Assembly: GCA_040219025.1 (NCBI GenBank)
Contig: JAVJTE010000027.1
Span: forward strand, 184,650-248,649
From: HT1-32 sp040219025
Lineage (GTDB): Bacteria; Pseudomonadota; Alphaproteobacteria; Rhodospirillales; HT1-32
Direction: 5' to 3'
Length of the DNA: 64,000 nt
In this document: positions 35,340 to 43,659 of the stretch, piece after piece
Layout: each line of letters starts with the position of its first letter
How positions within the stretch are numbered: the stretch's first letter is position 1
Made by a program: the position numbers and the translations under genes
The notes under the pieces: model-generated
The model's input: only the letters and a program-made list of their open reading frames with translations
What the model was told of the DNA's origin: nothing
The model's database searches: none

Positions 35340-36209
35340 ATGGCCAGAGCTGAAAAAGCCGTTGCGACACGGTCTGTTGATCCCGGCCTTTACATTGTTG
35401 CAACCCCCATAGGAAACGCGGCGGACATCACCCTGCGGGCACTGGAGGTGCTTGGCGCTGCCGATCTGGTGGTCTGCGAGGATACCCGCGTTACGGCAAA
35501 GCTGTTCGCACTGCATGGCCTGAAACGGCCGATGCAGGCCTATCATGAACATAATGCGCAGGCTGTCCGGCCGAAGCTGATGGCGCGGCTGGAAGCCGGC
35601 GAGGCGCTGGCGCTGGTCAGCGATGCCGGGATGCCGCTGGTCTCCGATCCCGGCTACCGGCTGGTCGGTGAGGTGGTGGAGCGCGGGCTTAATGTGACGG
35701 TTCTGCCGGGGGCTTCCGCCCCCACCACCGCACTGGCCCTGTCCGGCCTGCCCAGCGACCGGTTTCTGTTCGCCGGATTTGCCCCGGCGAAAACCAGTGC
35801 CCGTATCAGCTGGTTCGCCGAACTGGCTGCTGTCCCGGCAACCCTGATATTCTTTGAATCTGCCCGGCGGCTGGCGGCCTCGCTTGCCGATATGCGTCAG
35901 GCGCTGGGGCCGCGCCCGGCAGCAGTTGCCCGGGAACTGACCAAAAAATTTGAAGAGGTCCGGCGCGGCTCGCTGGATGAACTTATTACCCACTACGAAT
36001 TCGAAGGGCCGCCGAAAGGAGAGATTGTTGTGGTTGTCGGCCCGCCGGTAACCACTGATCCAGCTGATGTCATTGATCTTGATGAAGCCCTGACCGAGGC
36101 GCTGGTCTCTGTCAGTCTGCGCGATGCGGTTGACGAAGTGGCTGAACTGACTGGCCTGCCCCGCAAGGAAGTCTATCGCCGGGCGCTGGACATCCAGAAA
36201 AGCCGGTGA
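35340..36209 (+). CDS. rsmI: 16S rRNA 2'-O-methyltransferase RsmI
   Basis: 289 residues. Methylates C1402 of 16S rRNA at the 2'-O position. The tetrapyrrole-methylase fold begins at YIVATPIGNAADITLRALEV; VCEDTRVTAKLF, VSDAGMPLVSDPGYRLV and PGASAPTTALALSGLP are all conserved. ATG 35340 is chosen, as homologues begin near here; ATGs at 35307 and 35253 are less likely, the last because it overlaps the divergent lpoA-like start. The gene starts 81 bp from that start codon. Confidence 0.95.
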   Translation: MARAEKAVATRSVDPGLYIVATPIGNAADITLRALEVLGAADLVVCEDTRVTAKLFALHGLKRPMQAYHEHNAQAVRPKLMARLEAGEALALVSDAGMPLVSDPGYRLVGEVVERGLNVTVLPGASAPTTALALSGLPSDRFLFAGFAPAKTSARISWFAELAAVPATLIFFESARRLAASLADMRQALGPRPAAVARELTKKFEEVRRGSLDELITHYEFEGPPKGEIVVVVGPPVTTDPADVIDLDEALTEALVSVSLRDAVDEVAELTGLPRKEVYRRALDIQKSR

Positions 36210-36577
36210 GCCGGCATCATCGGCGACGCTCGGAACGGGCCGGACGGCGGGCAGAATGGATTGCGGTCTGGTTTCTGCGCCTGAAGGGCTATCGCATTGT
36301 TGCCCGCCGGCGCCGGACCCCGGTCGGCGAAATCGATATCATCGCCCGCCGTGGCGGGGTGCTGGCCTTCATCGAGGTCAAGCACAGGGCTGATCCGGCA
36401 ATCGGGCTGGCTGTCGTCACGCCGCGCCAGCAGCAACGCATTATCCGGGCTGCCGGCTGGTTTATTTCCTGTCATCCGGAATTCGCAGCATTTTGTTTAC
36501 GCTTTGACGTCATTCTGACCGCTAAACCCGGCTGGCTCTGCCATACCGTTGCCGCGTTTCAACCGGAAACTGGTTAA
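36206..36577 (+). CDS. yraN: YraN family (UPF0102) nuclease-fold protein
   Basis: 123 residues beginning at GTG 36206, overlapping the rsmI stop (GTGA). The UPF0102 core shows a PD-(D/E)xK-like pattern: RAEWIAVWFLRLKGYRIVAR, GEIDIIARRGG and LAFIEVKHR. It is probably a DNA-acting nuclease, but no function is established for the family. Position after rsmI matches the E. coli yraL-yraN order. Confidence 0.93.
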   Translation: MSRHHRRRSERAGRRAEWIAVWFLRLKGYRIVARRRRTPVGEIDIIARRGGVLAFIEVKHRADPAIGLAVVTPRQQQRIIRAAGWFISCHPEFAAFCLRFDVILTAKPGWLCHTVAAFQPETG

Positions 36578-36616
36578 AACGGGCCGCCGTGATTAACGAT
36601 TCAGGGTCTGAATGAC

Positions 36617-37246
36617 ATGAAACATCTGATGCACCGGGGCTGTCTTGCGAAAGCCGGTTTTGCGTTCCTGATGCTGTCGCTGGCCACCGCCTGCACGCCG
36701 ATCGGGGCGGCGTTGGGGGTTGGTGCAACGGCTGGTGTCTATTCCCAGCAGGAACGCGGGATCGAGACCGCAGCGTCCGACTCGAAAATTTCACTGGATA
36801 TCTTCGACCAGTGGTTCAAATACGATCACGTGATGGTCGCGAAGCTTTCGCGCGAGGTTCATGACGGCCGGGTTCTGGTCACCGGTGTTGTCGACAAGAC
36901 GGAAAAACGTGATGCCGCCGGGGCGCTGGTCTGGAAAGTCAACGGGGTGCGCGAGGTCATCAATGAAGTGCAGGTCGTGGAGGACTTCGGTGTCATGGAT
37001 TCTGCCCGCGACGGCTGGATCAGCACCCAGCTTGAGACGAAACTGCTGTTCGACCGCGATGTCCGAAACATCAATTATACGATCGAGACTGTGAACGGTG
37101 TGGTCTATCTGTTCGGGATTGGCCGGTCGCAAAGGGAACTGGATGTCGCCCTTAATCATGCCCGCAACATCGAAGGGGTGACGAAGGTCGTCAATCACAT
37201 CAGCCTGCGCCCGGGTACCCAGTCTGCCGAGCGGACGACCCGGTGA
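36617..37246 (+). CDS. BON-domain outer-membrane lipoprotein, DolP/YraP-like
   Basis: 209 residues. Lipobox LATAC with the Cys at residue 26, then a Gly/Ala-rich stretch (GAALGVGATAGVYSQQERG). Two BON domains follow (about 55-125 and 130-195), each with a hydrophobic core and Gly pattern: VHDGRVLVTGVVD and ETVNGVVYLFGIGRSQRELD. E. coli DolP (YraP) has the same two-domain layout, acts in envelope integrity and lies in the yraL-yraM-yraN cluster. The last bases overlap the next start. Confidence 0.9.
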   Translation: MKHLMHRGCLAKAGFAFLMLSLATACTPIGAALGVGATAGVYSQQERGIETAASDSKISLDIFDQWFKYDHVMVAKLSREVHDGRVLVTGVVDKTEKRDAAGALVWKVNGVREVINEVQVVEDFGVMDSARDGWISTQLETKLLFDRDVRNINYTIETVNGVVYLFGIGRSQRELDVALNHARNIEGVTKVVNHISLRPGTQSAERTTR

Positions 37247-38079
37247 CCGACAGCATACAGATACATGAGGCACTTGGTGCCTTTGCCGCCGGTGACGGCG
37301 TTCGCTTTGATCTGGCCGAGGCTGCGTTGCTGCTGGCGGCCCTGGACCGCCCGGGTGTCGGGCTGGACCGCTACCGGCGTCTGCTGGACGATCTGGCAGG
37401 CCGCACCTCTGCCCGGCTCAGGGCTGGTGATGATCCCGGCGCCACACAGGTCATTGCTACTGTAAACGATGTGCTGTTCGGTGAGGAAAACTATCGCGGC
37501 GATGAACGCACCTATGATGATCTGCAGAATGCCAATCTGATGCGGGTCATGGACCGCAAATGCGGTCTGCCCGTCTCGCTCGGTATTCTCTATATTCATG
37601 CTGTCCGGGGGGCCGGATACCAGGCTGCGGGCCTGAATTTCCCCGGTCACTTTCTGGTCCGTGTGGAAAAGGACGGGGACCGGCTGATTGTTGACCCGTT
37701 CAACGGCGGCAAGCTGCTGCGCACGCCTGACCTGCGGAACCTGCTGAAGGCGCTTTCCGGTCCGGGGGCGGAACTCCATCCCGATCATTACCGGACCGTC
37801 GATGACCGGCAGATCCTGCTGCGGCTGCAAAACAATGTGAAACTGCGGCTGCTGCAGAACGGGCATATCGAGGAAGCCCTGAAGGTTGTGCAGAGCATGC
37901 TGGCCTTTGCCCCGGATGAACAGACGCTCTGGCGCGAGGCCGGACTGATGCAGGCCCGCGTCGGCGATATTCCCTCCGCGATTGCCTCGCTGGAATGCTA
38001 TCTGCTGCGGGTGGATACGGACGATGCCCGTTATCGTGCGTCGGTTCTCTTGCACGAATTGCGGGCGCGGCTACATTAA
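37243..38079 (+). CDS. SirB1 family protein (transglutaminase-like, TPR)
   Basis: 278 residues from GTG 37243 overlapping the previous stop (GTGA). The N-terminal SirB1/transglutaminase-like domain includes DLQNANLMRVMDRKCGLPVS and LNFPGHFLVRVEKDGDRLIV; a TPR-like C-terminal part follows (HIEEALKVVQSMLAFAPDEQ). Function is not established; members are conserved in proteobacteria. Here it continues the rsmI-yraN-BON cluster and precedes gshB by 32 bp. Confidence 0.88.
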   Translation: MTDSIQIHEALGAFAAGDGVRFDLAEAALLLAALDRPGVGLDRYRRLLDDLAGRTSARLRAGDDPGATQVIATVNDVLFGEENYRGDERTYDDLQNANLMRVMDRKCGLPVSLGILYIHAVRGAGYQAAGLNFPGHFLVRVEKDGDRLIVDPFNGGKLLRTPDLRNLLKALSGPGAELHPDHYRTVDDRQILLRLQNNVKLRLLQNGHIEEALKVVQSMLAFAPDEQTLWREAGLMQARVGDIPSAIASLECYLLRVDTDDARYRASVLLHELRARLH

Positions 38080-38111
38080 CCGGTAACACCACCGGTAAGG
38101 CTTGAACCCAA

Positions 38112-39050
38112 ATGACAAAATCCGTCGCCATCCAGATGGACCCTATCTGGACCGTCGATATCAACGGCGACTCCACTTTCGCCCTGTCGCTCGAAGCCCA
38201 GAAACGCGGCTATTCGCTGTTTCACTATCATCCTTTCGACATCTCCTGGCGGGATGGCAGGGTGACCGCACGCGGTCAGGCGATGACGCTGCGCCGCGAG
38301 GCAGGCAATCACTACAGTCTGGGCGAGAAGGAGACTGTCGATCTCTCGACCTTCGATGTCATCCTGATGCGTCAGGACCCGCCGTTCGACATGTCCTACA
38401 TCACGGCAACCCATATTCTTGAGCATATCCATCCGAAAACCCTGGTGGTCAACGACCCGGTGTCGGTCCGCAATGCCCCGGAAAAGCTGTTCGTGACGCT
38501 GTTTCCGGACCTGATGCCGCCGACGCTGATCAGCCGCAACCGCGCTGACATCGTCGCGTTCCGCGAGGAGTACAAGGACATCATCGTCAAGCCGCTGTTC
38601 GGCAATGGCGGTGCCGGTGTGTTCCATCTGAAACCGGGTGACGAGAACCTGATTTCACTGCTGGAAATGTTTGAAGGCAACTCGCGCGAGCCAGTGATGG
38701 CGCAGCAATACCTGCCGGATGTCCGCAAGGGCGACAAGCGCATCATTCTGGTTGATGGTGTGGCGGTCGGTGCGATCGACCGTATCCCGGCAGAGGGCGA
38801 GGCGCGTTCGAACATGCATGTCGGCGGCCGGCCGGTTCAGGCCGGACTGAGCAAGCGTGACAAGGAAATCTGCGAGGCTATCGGCCCGGTCCTGCGCGAG
38901 CAGGGGCAGATTTTTGTCGGCATCGATGTGATCGGCGGCAACCTGACCGAGATCAATGTGACCTCGCCGACCGGCATTCAGGAGATCGACCGCTATGACA
39001 ATGTCGATCTGTCGGCGCTGGTCTGGGATGCGATTGAACGACGGCTGTAA
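38112..39050 (+). CDS. gshB: Glutathione synthetase
   Basis: 312 residues. Ligates glycine to gamma-glutamylcysteine with ATP. N-terminal VAIQMDPIWTVDINGDSTFA is typical; the ATP-grasp region includes DIIVKPLFGNGGAGVFHL, MAQQYLPDVRKGDKRIILVD and the late GIDVIGGNLTEINVTSPTGI. Length matches the bacterial enzyme. Last gene of the rsmI cluster, followed by a terminator. Confidence 0.97.
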   Translation: MTKSVAIQMDPIWTVDINGDSTFALSLEAQKRGYSLFHYHPFDISWRDGRVTARGQAMTLRREAGNHYSLGEKETVDLSTFDVILMRQDPPFDMSYITATHILEHIHPKTLVVNDPVSVRNAPEKLFVTLFPDLMPPTLISRNRADIVAFREEYKDIIVKPLFGNGGAGVFHLKPGDENLISLLEMFEGNSREPVMAQQYLPDVRKGDKRIILVDGVAVGAIDRIPAEGEARSNMHVGGRPVQAGLSKRDKEICEAIGPVLREQGQIFVGIDVIGGNLTEINVTSPTGIQEIDRYDNVDLSALVWDAIERRL

Positions 39051-39060
39051 AAGCGGATGC

Positions 39061-39089
39061 GGCGGAGCCGGTGCAGGCTCCGCCGTTTT
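39061..39089 (+). terminator. Rho-independent terminator after gshB
   Basis: GGCGGAGCC (39061-39069), loop GGTGCA and GGCTCCGCC (39076-39084) form a perfect 9-bp stem, followed by GTTTTC. Placed about 10 bp after the gshB stop; on the other strand there is no T-run, so it does not serve cysS. Confidence 0.85.
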
Positions 39090-39096
39090 CTGCTGA

Positions 39097-40569
39097 TTAC
39101 CCCGCCCGTTTCCAGGTGGTCTGACCGGCGGCGTCTTCCAGAATGATGCCGCGGGCCGCCAGATCGTCACGAATGCGGTCCGCCCCGGCAAAGTCGCGGG
39201 CCTTGCGGGCGTCGGCACGGGCGGCGATCAGTGTTTCGATTTCCGCCTCATCCACATCGTCTGATCCCTTCGCGGTCCAGCGGAACCAGTCTTCCGGGTC
39301 CTGCTGCAGCAGGCCAAGTCTATCAGCCATTGTTGCAAAGACACTTGCGTATTCTGTAATGGACATTTTTTGGCGTACTTCTTCGCTAACTTGGGTAAGT
39401 CCAAAATGCTCTTCGTCAGAATTTTCAAAAATCCATGGCACAGTCTTACTGATTATCGAAAGTGCTCCAGGCGTGTTCAAATCGTCCTGAATGAACCGAT
39501 TGAAATCAGCCAACAATTCCTTTGTTTCAATGTTCGTTGGGCCAACGTTATCTTTGTCATATGGCTTAAACGGCTGATTAATGTCTCGTAACGCCTGTTT
39601 TGCTCGATACCATCGGTCCAAAGTCTTTTTAGTTTCTCTGCAACGCTCTTTCGAAAAATCGAGCGGCTGGCGGTACTGGGTCTGCAGGATGACCAGCCGC
39701 AGGGCCTCGCCGGGAAATTCGTCAAGCAGCTCGCGGACGGTGTAGAAATTGCCGAGGCTCTTCGACATCTTCTCGCCCTCGCTCATCAGATAGCCGTTAT
39801 GCATCCAGTATTTCGCGAACCGGCTGCCGGGCGCGGCGCAGAGGCTTTGCGCCACTTCGTTCTGGTGATGCGGGAAGATCAGGTCCTGCCCGCCGCCATG
39901 AATGTCGAAATCAACCCCGAGATGCTCGCGGCTCATAGCCGAGCATTCGATATGCCAGCCGGGCCGGCCAAATCCCCAGGGGCTGTCCCAGCCCGGATCA
40001 TCGCCAAGCGAGGGCTTCCACAGCACGAAATCAGCCGGGTCTTTCTTGTAGGGGGCAACCTCCACGCGGGAGCCGGCAATCATCTCGTCGCGATCCCGGT
40101 TGGCGAAGCGGCCATAGTCCGCCCAGGAGGGTACGTTAAACAGCACATGACCGTCCTTCTCGTAGGCATGGCCATTGGCGATCAGGGCCGTGATGATATC
40201 AGTCATCTGCGCAATATGGTCCGTCGCCCGCGGCTCGACCGTCGGCGGCAGGCAGCCAAGGTCGGCGGCATCCTTGCGGAACTGGGCGGCGGTACGTTCG
40301 GTCAGATCGCGGATGCTCTCGCCGTTTTCACGGGCGCGGGCGTTGATCTTGTCCTCGACGTCGGTGATGTTCCGGACATAGGTCACCCGGTCATGCTGTG
40401 ACTGCAGCAGCCGGAAAAGGACATCAAAGATCACCAGTGGCCGCGCGTTGCCGATATGGATCAGGTCATAGACGGTCGGACCACAGACATAGACCCGCAC
40501 ATTCGCCGGGTCTATCGGCTCAAACGGAACCTTCTTGCGCAAGGCGGTGTCATAAATCGTCAGGGTCAT
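39097..40569 (-). CDS. cysS: Cysteinyl-tRNA synthetase
   Basis: 490 residues from ATG 40569. Class I synthetase charging tRNA-Cys. The zinc Cys is in VYVCGPTVYD, the HIGH box reads LIHIGNARPL, ECSAMSREHLGVDFDIHGGG holds another zinc ligand, and the KMSKS loop is GEKMSKSLGNFYTV. All motifs are intact and the frame is continuous. Oddly, the part encoding roughly residues 305-410 (39331-39660) is only about 41% G+C and uses AT-rich codons, unlike both flanks, although it encodes a normal-looking anticodon-binding-side region. Confidence 0.96.
   Translation of the reverse strand: MTLTIYDTALRKKVPFEPIDPANVRVYVCGPTVYDLIHIGNARPLVIFDVLFRLLQSQHDRVTYVRNITDVEDKINARARENGESIRDLTERTAAQFRKDAADLGCLPPTVEPRATDHIAQMTDIITALIANGHAYEKDGHVLFNVPSWADYGRFANRDRDEMIAGSRVEVAPYKKDPADFVLWKPSLGDDPGWDSPWGFGRPGWHIECSAMSREHLGVDFDIHGGGQDLIFPHHQNEVAQSLCAAPGSRFAKYWMHNGYLMSEGEKMSKSLGNFYTVRELLDEFPGEALRLVILQTQYRQPLDFSKERCRETKKTLDRWYRAKQALRDINQPFKPYDKDNVGPTNIETKELLADFNRFIQDDLNTPGALSIISKTVPWIFENSDEEHFGLTQVSEEVRQKMSITEYASVFATMADRLGLLQQDPEDWFRWTAKGSDDVDEAEIETLIAARADARKARDFAGADRIRDDLAARGIILEDAAGQTTWKRAG
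39331..39660. other. Low-GC patch within cysS (possible recombination tract)
   Basis: Five consecutive 60-base rows (39361-39660) have 26, 24, 24, 25 and 25 G+C bases, about 41%, with sharp changes at both ends to sequence above 60%. The reading frame is maintained. Codons such as AAA, GAA, TTT, ATT and AAT are enriched compared with flanking cysS. Confidence 0.8.
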
Positions 40570-40606
40570 GGTCTGCGGTTCCAAATTCGATGCGAGGGCA
40601 GAATGT

Positions 40607-40732
40607 CATCCTTCGAGACGGGCTTTCAGCCCTCCTCAGGGTGAGGGTGCAAGTTACTCCTAACCTCGTCCCGAGGCTGCAAGTTACCCCAACCTCATCC
40701 TGAGGAGCAGCAAGGCTGCGTCTCGAAGGATG
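40607..40732. repeat. Paired inverted intergenic repeat, reversed arm order
   Basis: Left arm CATCCTTCGAGACGGGCTTT (40607 on) to GGTGAGG (40646); right arm CCTCATCCTGAGGAGCAGCA (40693 on) to GTCTCGAAGGATG (40732). The arms have the same family sequence as the element at 23491-23620 but in the opposite head/tail order. Between them TGCAAGTTAC occurs twice (about 40648 and 40678), each followed by an AACCTCGTCC/AACCTCATCC half-element. It occupies the gap between cysS and nadE starts and stops. Confidence 0.82.
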
Positions 40733-40791
40733 TATTCTGCTCACATCATTCAAATAACATGCGGTGGTTATATACCGGCCCGGCCCGCGTC

Positions 40792-42447
40792 TCAAATGTG
40801 ACGGGTAAAGCCGTTGGTGATGGGATAGCGGCGGTCGCGGCCGAAGTTGCGGGTGGTGACCTTGACCCCCGGCGGGGCCTGGCGGCGCTTGTATTCTGCC
40901 CGGTCAAGCATGCGCCAGATACGGCGCACCTCAGCCTCGTCATAGCCGCTCGCGATACAGGAGTCGACCGACTGTTCGTGTTCCACCAGCGCCTCAAGGA
41001 TACCGTCGAGAATATCATAGGGCGGCAAGGTGTCCTGATCGGTCTGATCCGGTTTCAGTTCTGCCGAGGGTGGTTTGGTGATGACCCGTTCCGGCATGGC
41101 CGGACCATCGGGGCCGAGTGCACCAGCCGGGACATGTGAATTGCGCCAGTGCGACAGGGCAAAAACATCCGTCTTGTAGACATCCTTCAGCACCGAATAG
41201 CCGCCGCACATATCACCATACAGCGTTGCATAGCCGGCCGACATTTCCGACTTGTTGCCGGTGGTCAGCAGCATGGCACCATGCTTGTTCGACAGCGCCA
41301 TCAGGATCAGGCCACGGGTCCGCGACTGGATATTCTCTTCCGCCACGCCGCTTTGCGTGTCTTCAAAGGACGGTGCCAGCATGTCGGCAAAGGCGGTCAT
41401 TGCCGGCTCGATACTGATGCTGTCCAGCTTTGTGCCGAGCAGGCGGGCGACCTCTGCCGCGTCATCAAGGCTGTCCTGGCTGGTATAGGGGGACGGCATC
41501 ATCACGCAATGCACCCGATCCGCGCCCAGCGCATCGACGGCAACGACCGCCGACAGGGCACTGTCGATACCGCCGGACAGGCCGAGCAGGATGCCGGGGA
41601 AGCCGTTCTTGTTCACATAGTCGCGCAGGCCCAGCATCATGGCCGAATACATCGCTTCCAAGCCGGTGCATATCGGGGCCAGTTTCTGCGCTTCGCACTG
41701 CCAGCCGTCGCCGGTCCGCGTCCATCTGGTCATCGCGGTATGCTCGACGAAGGCGGGCAGCTGCACGGCGGGTCTGCAATCTGCATTGATGACAAAGGAG
41801 GCACCGTCAAACACCAGTTCGTCCTGTCCCCCGACCTGATGCACATAAGCCAGTGGCAGGCCGGATTCGGTGACCCGGGCGACCGCCAGATTCAGGCGCT
41901 GCTCGTGTTTCTCCTCGTCAAAGGGTGAGCCGTTGAGGACGACCAGAAATTCGGCACCCGATTCCTCCAGGCATTCCGTCACATCCGGTTTCCACATGTC
42001 TTCGCAGATCATGATGCCGATGCGGACGTCGCGGAAATTGACCGGCCCGGGCATCGGCCCGGCCTCGAAAACCCGCTTTTCATCAAACACGCCGTAATTC
42101 GGAAGGTCCCATTTCAGACGGACAGCGGCGATTTCTCCCCTGTCCAGCAGCAGGGCCGCGTTGTGCAGTTTGCCGTCAACCCGCCAGGGGGTGCCGACAA
42201 TCATCGCCGGTCCGCCATCCGATGTGGCACGCGCCAGTTCGCCCACCACTTCGGTGATCCGTTCCTGAAAGGCCGGTTTCAGAACCAGATCTTCCGGCGG
42301 ATAGCCGCAGAGCACCAGTTCGCTGAAAATCACGAGGTCGGCTTTATGCGCATCCAGGCGTGCGGCAAGGATACGCCGGGCGTTACCATCGATGTCGCCG
42401 ACGGTCGGGTTGATCTGGGCGATCGCTATGTTGAGTCTGTCGGTCAT
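40792..42447 (-). CDS. nadE: Glutamine-dependent NAD+ synthetase
   Basis: 551 residues, two domains. The N-terminal nitrilase-type glutaminase shows the Glu (E43, in FSELVLCGYPPEDLV), the Lys in LKWDLPNYGVFDEKRVF and the nucleophilic Cys in GIMICEDMW; the C-terminal synthetase has the P-loop LGLSGGIDSALSAVVA. It amidates deamido-NAD using glutamine-derived ammonia, the last step of NAD synthesis. Length is normal for the glutamine-dependent form. Confidence 0.96.
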   Translation of the reverse strand: MTDRLNIAIAQINPTVGDIDGNARRILAARLDAHKADLVIFSELVLCGYPPEDLVLKPAFQERITEVVGELARATSDGGPAMIVGTPWRVDGKLHNAALLLDRGEIAAVRLKWDLPNYGVFDEKRVFEAGPMPGPVNFRDVRIGIMICEDMWKPDVTECLEESGAEFLVVLNGSPFDEEKHEQRLNLAVARVTESGLPLAYVHQVGGQDELVFDGASFVINADCRPAVQLPAFVEHTAMTRWTRTGDGWQCEAQKLAPICTGLEAMYSAMMLGLRDYVNKNGFPGILLGLSGGIDSALSAVVAVDALGADRVHCVMMPSPYTSQDSLDDAAEVARLLGTKLDSISIEPAMTAFADMLAPSFEDTQSGVAEENIQSRTRGLILMALSNKHGAMLLTTGNKSEMSAGYATLYGDMCGGYSVLKDVYKTDVFALSHWRNSHVPAGALGPDGPAMPERVITKPPSAELKPDQTDQDTLPPYDILDGILEALVEHEQSVDSCIASGYDEAEVRRIWRMLDRAEYKRRQAPPGVKVTTRNFGRDRRYPITNGFTRHI

Positions 42448-42575
42448 GATCCGCGATCAATAGGCAGCGGAACCTGCCGCGTCAATGACGACAGTGGGTG
42501 TCTTGTCCTGCATTTCGCAACTCACTGGCCCGGGCCGTGATATCCCCGTAAGCTTGGTAAAAGAAATCATGGATT

Positions 42576-43400
42576 ATGCTTATGGTGAGCAGAGGCGGAA
42601 AATCGCTGGGCCCGGGACCAAAAAGGTTCGCAGACACCACCCATTCGGTGTTGCAGCTCTTTATCGAGATTCTGGCCGATGAGGCCGCAAGGTCCGGCGG
42701 AAAGCTTGATGTTCAGGAAATCCGCGATCTTTTCGACAGCTATCAGACCAGTATTGCCGGGCTCGACGCGATCTATCAGAAAGCCTGGGATCAGGCGATT
42801 GCGCTCTGGCTGCAGTCGCAGTGGGACCGGGCGCGGACCCAGATGGTCGAACGCCTGCTGATCAACAGTTTTGACCGGGCCTTGGCCCCGCGGGGAGCAG
42901 AGGCCCCGCCACCGGGTAAATTGTCGCGCCGCATTGTACCGGCCTTCATCACCGCACTGCAGACCATGCTGGGAGAGGACGAGATCAATGCAGCACAGGA
43001 ACGCGCCCGGCTGATCGTCAACCGGCTGCGCGATACGGCACGCGGGGATTTCGACTGGCAGGTGGTCTATGACGATGACGAGGCGATTGATCTGGTTACC
43101 GATCTGCTGATTGCCATATCCCGGCGGTTCGATGATGTGCCGAAGCGGATCAACTGGTTCATCAATGTGGTCGATTCAAATCTTGGCCCGCCAACGCCTG
43201 GCGGTGCCGATGCCACCTGGTATTTCGACGAAGCCGAATTCCATATTCTGTTTGCTGCGATGTTTGAGGACTTGCGCGCGATCCTGGATACGGATAATGG
43301 CGAAGCATCCATCTCGGCGCGACACGGTTCCCGCGCTGTCCGCAACCTTCGTGATTTCATCCGCCATCTCGATGGCCGCCGTCGCGAGCTATCGACCTGA
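42576..43400 (+). CDS. Conserved-looking hypothetical cytoplasmic protein
   Basis: 274 residues, no signal peptide or membrane segment. Mostly helical, with charged stretches (WLQSQWDRARTQMVERLL; DEINAAQERARLIVNRLRDT) and an acidic patch (VVYDDDEAIDLVTD). No family was recognised. ATG 42576 and ATG 42582 are both possible starts with weak ribosome sites. Codon use matches the high-GC host, so it is likely a native gene. It precedes a DUF3012 lipoprotein by 15 bp. Confidence 0.7.
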   Translation: MLMVSRGGKSLGPGPKRFADTTHSVLQLFIEILADEAARSGGKLDVQEIRDLFDSYQTSIAGLDAIYQKAWDQAIALWLQSQWDRARTQMVERLLINSFDRALAPRGAEAPPPGKLSRRIVPAFITALQTMLGEDEINAAQERARLIVNRLRDTARGDFDWQVVYDDDEAIDLVTDLLIAISRRFDDVPKRINWFINVVDSNLGPPTPGGADATWYFDEAEFHILFAAMFEDLRAILDTDNGEASISARHGSRAVRNLRDFIRHLDGRRRELST

Positions 43401-43415
43401 ACAGGAATATCGCCC

Positions 43416-43580
43416 ATGTCTCCGCTGAAACTGCTGACTGTCCTGGCTACCCTTGGTTTTCTGGCCGCCTGCGAGCCGGAAGTGGGCAGCTCCGAATGGT
43501 GCGCCGAAATGAAGGACCAGCCAAAAGGCGACTGGACCGCCAACCAGATCGCCGACTTCGCCAAACACTGCGTCCTGTAG
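43416..43580 (+). CDS. DUF3012 small lipoprotein
   Basis: 54 residues. A short lipoprotein signal with lipobox FLAAC (Cys19) is followed by the DUF3012 pattern PEVGSSEWCAEMKDQPKGDW and TANQIADFAKHC. Two further cysteines (29 and 52) may form a disulfide. Function of the family is unknown. Too short for usual length cut-offs; it lies between the hypothetical gene and the restriction island and looks native by codon use. Confidence 0.82.
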   Translation: MSPLKLLTVLATLGFLAACEPEVGSSEWCAEMKDQPKGDWTANQIADFAKHCVL

Positions 43581-43659
43581 CCCCGGGATTTTGTCGGACT
43601 CTGCCTGAACAGGAAGAATCCGCGACGGCCCGGCTGGCAGGACCCCGGTATCGGATATT

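Noticed and set aside
33807..35993. Long 728-residue form of the LpoA-like protein
   Set aside because: The extra N-terminal 245 residues lie antisense to rsmI and precede a proper lipoprotein signal with a well-placed ribosome site at GTG 35258.
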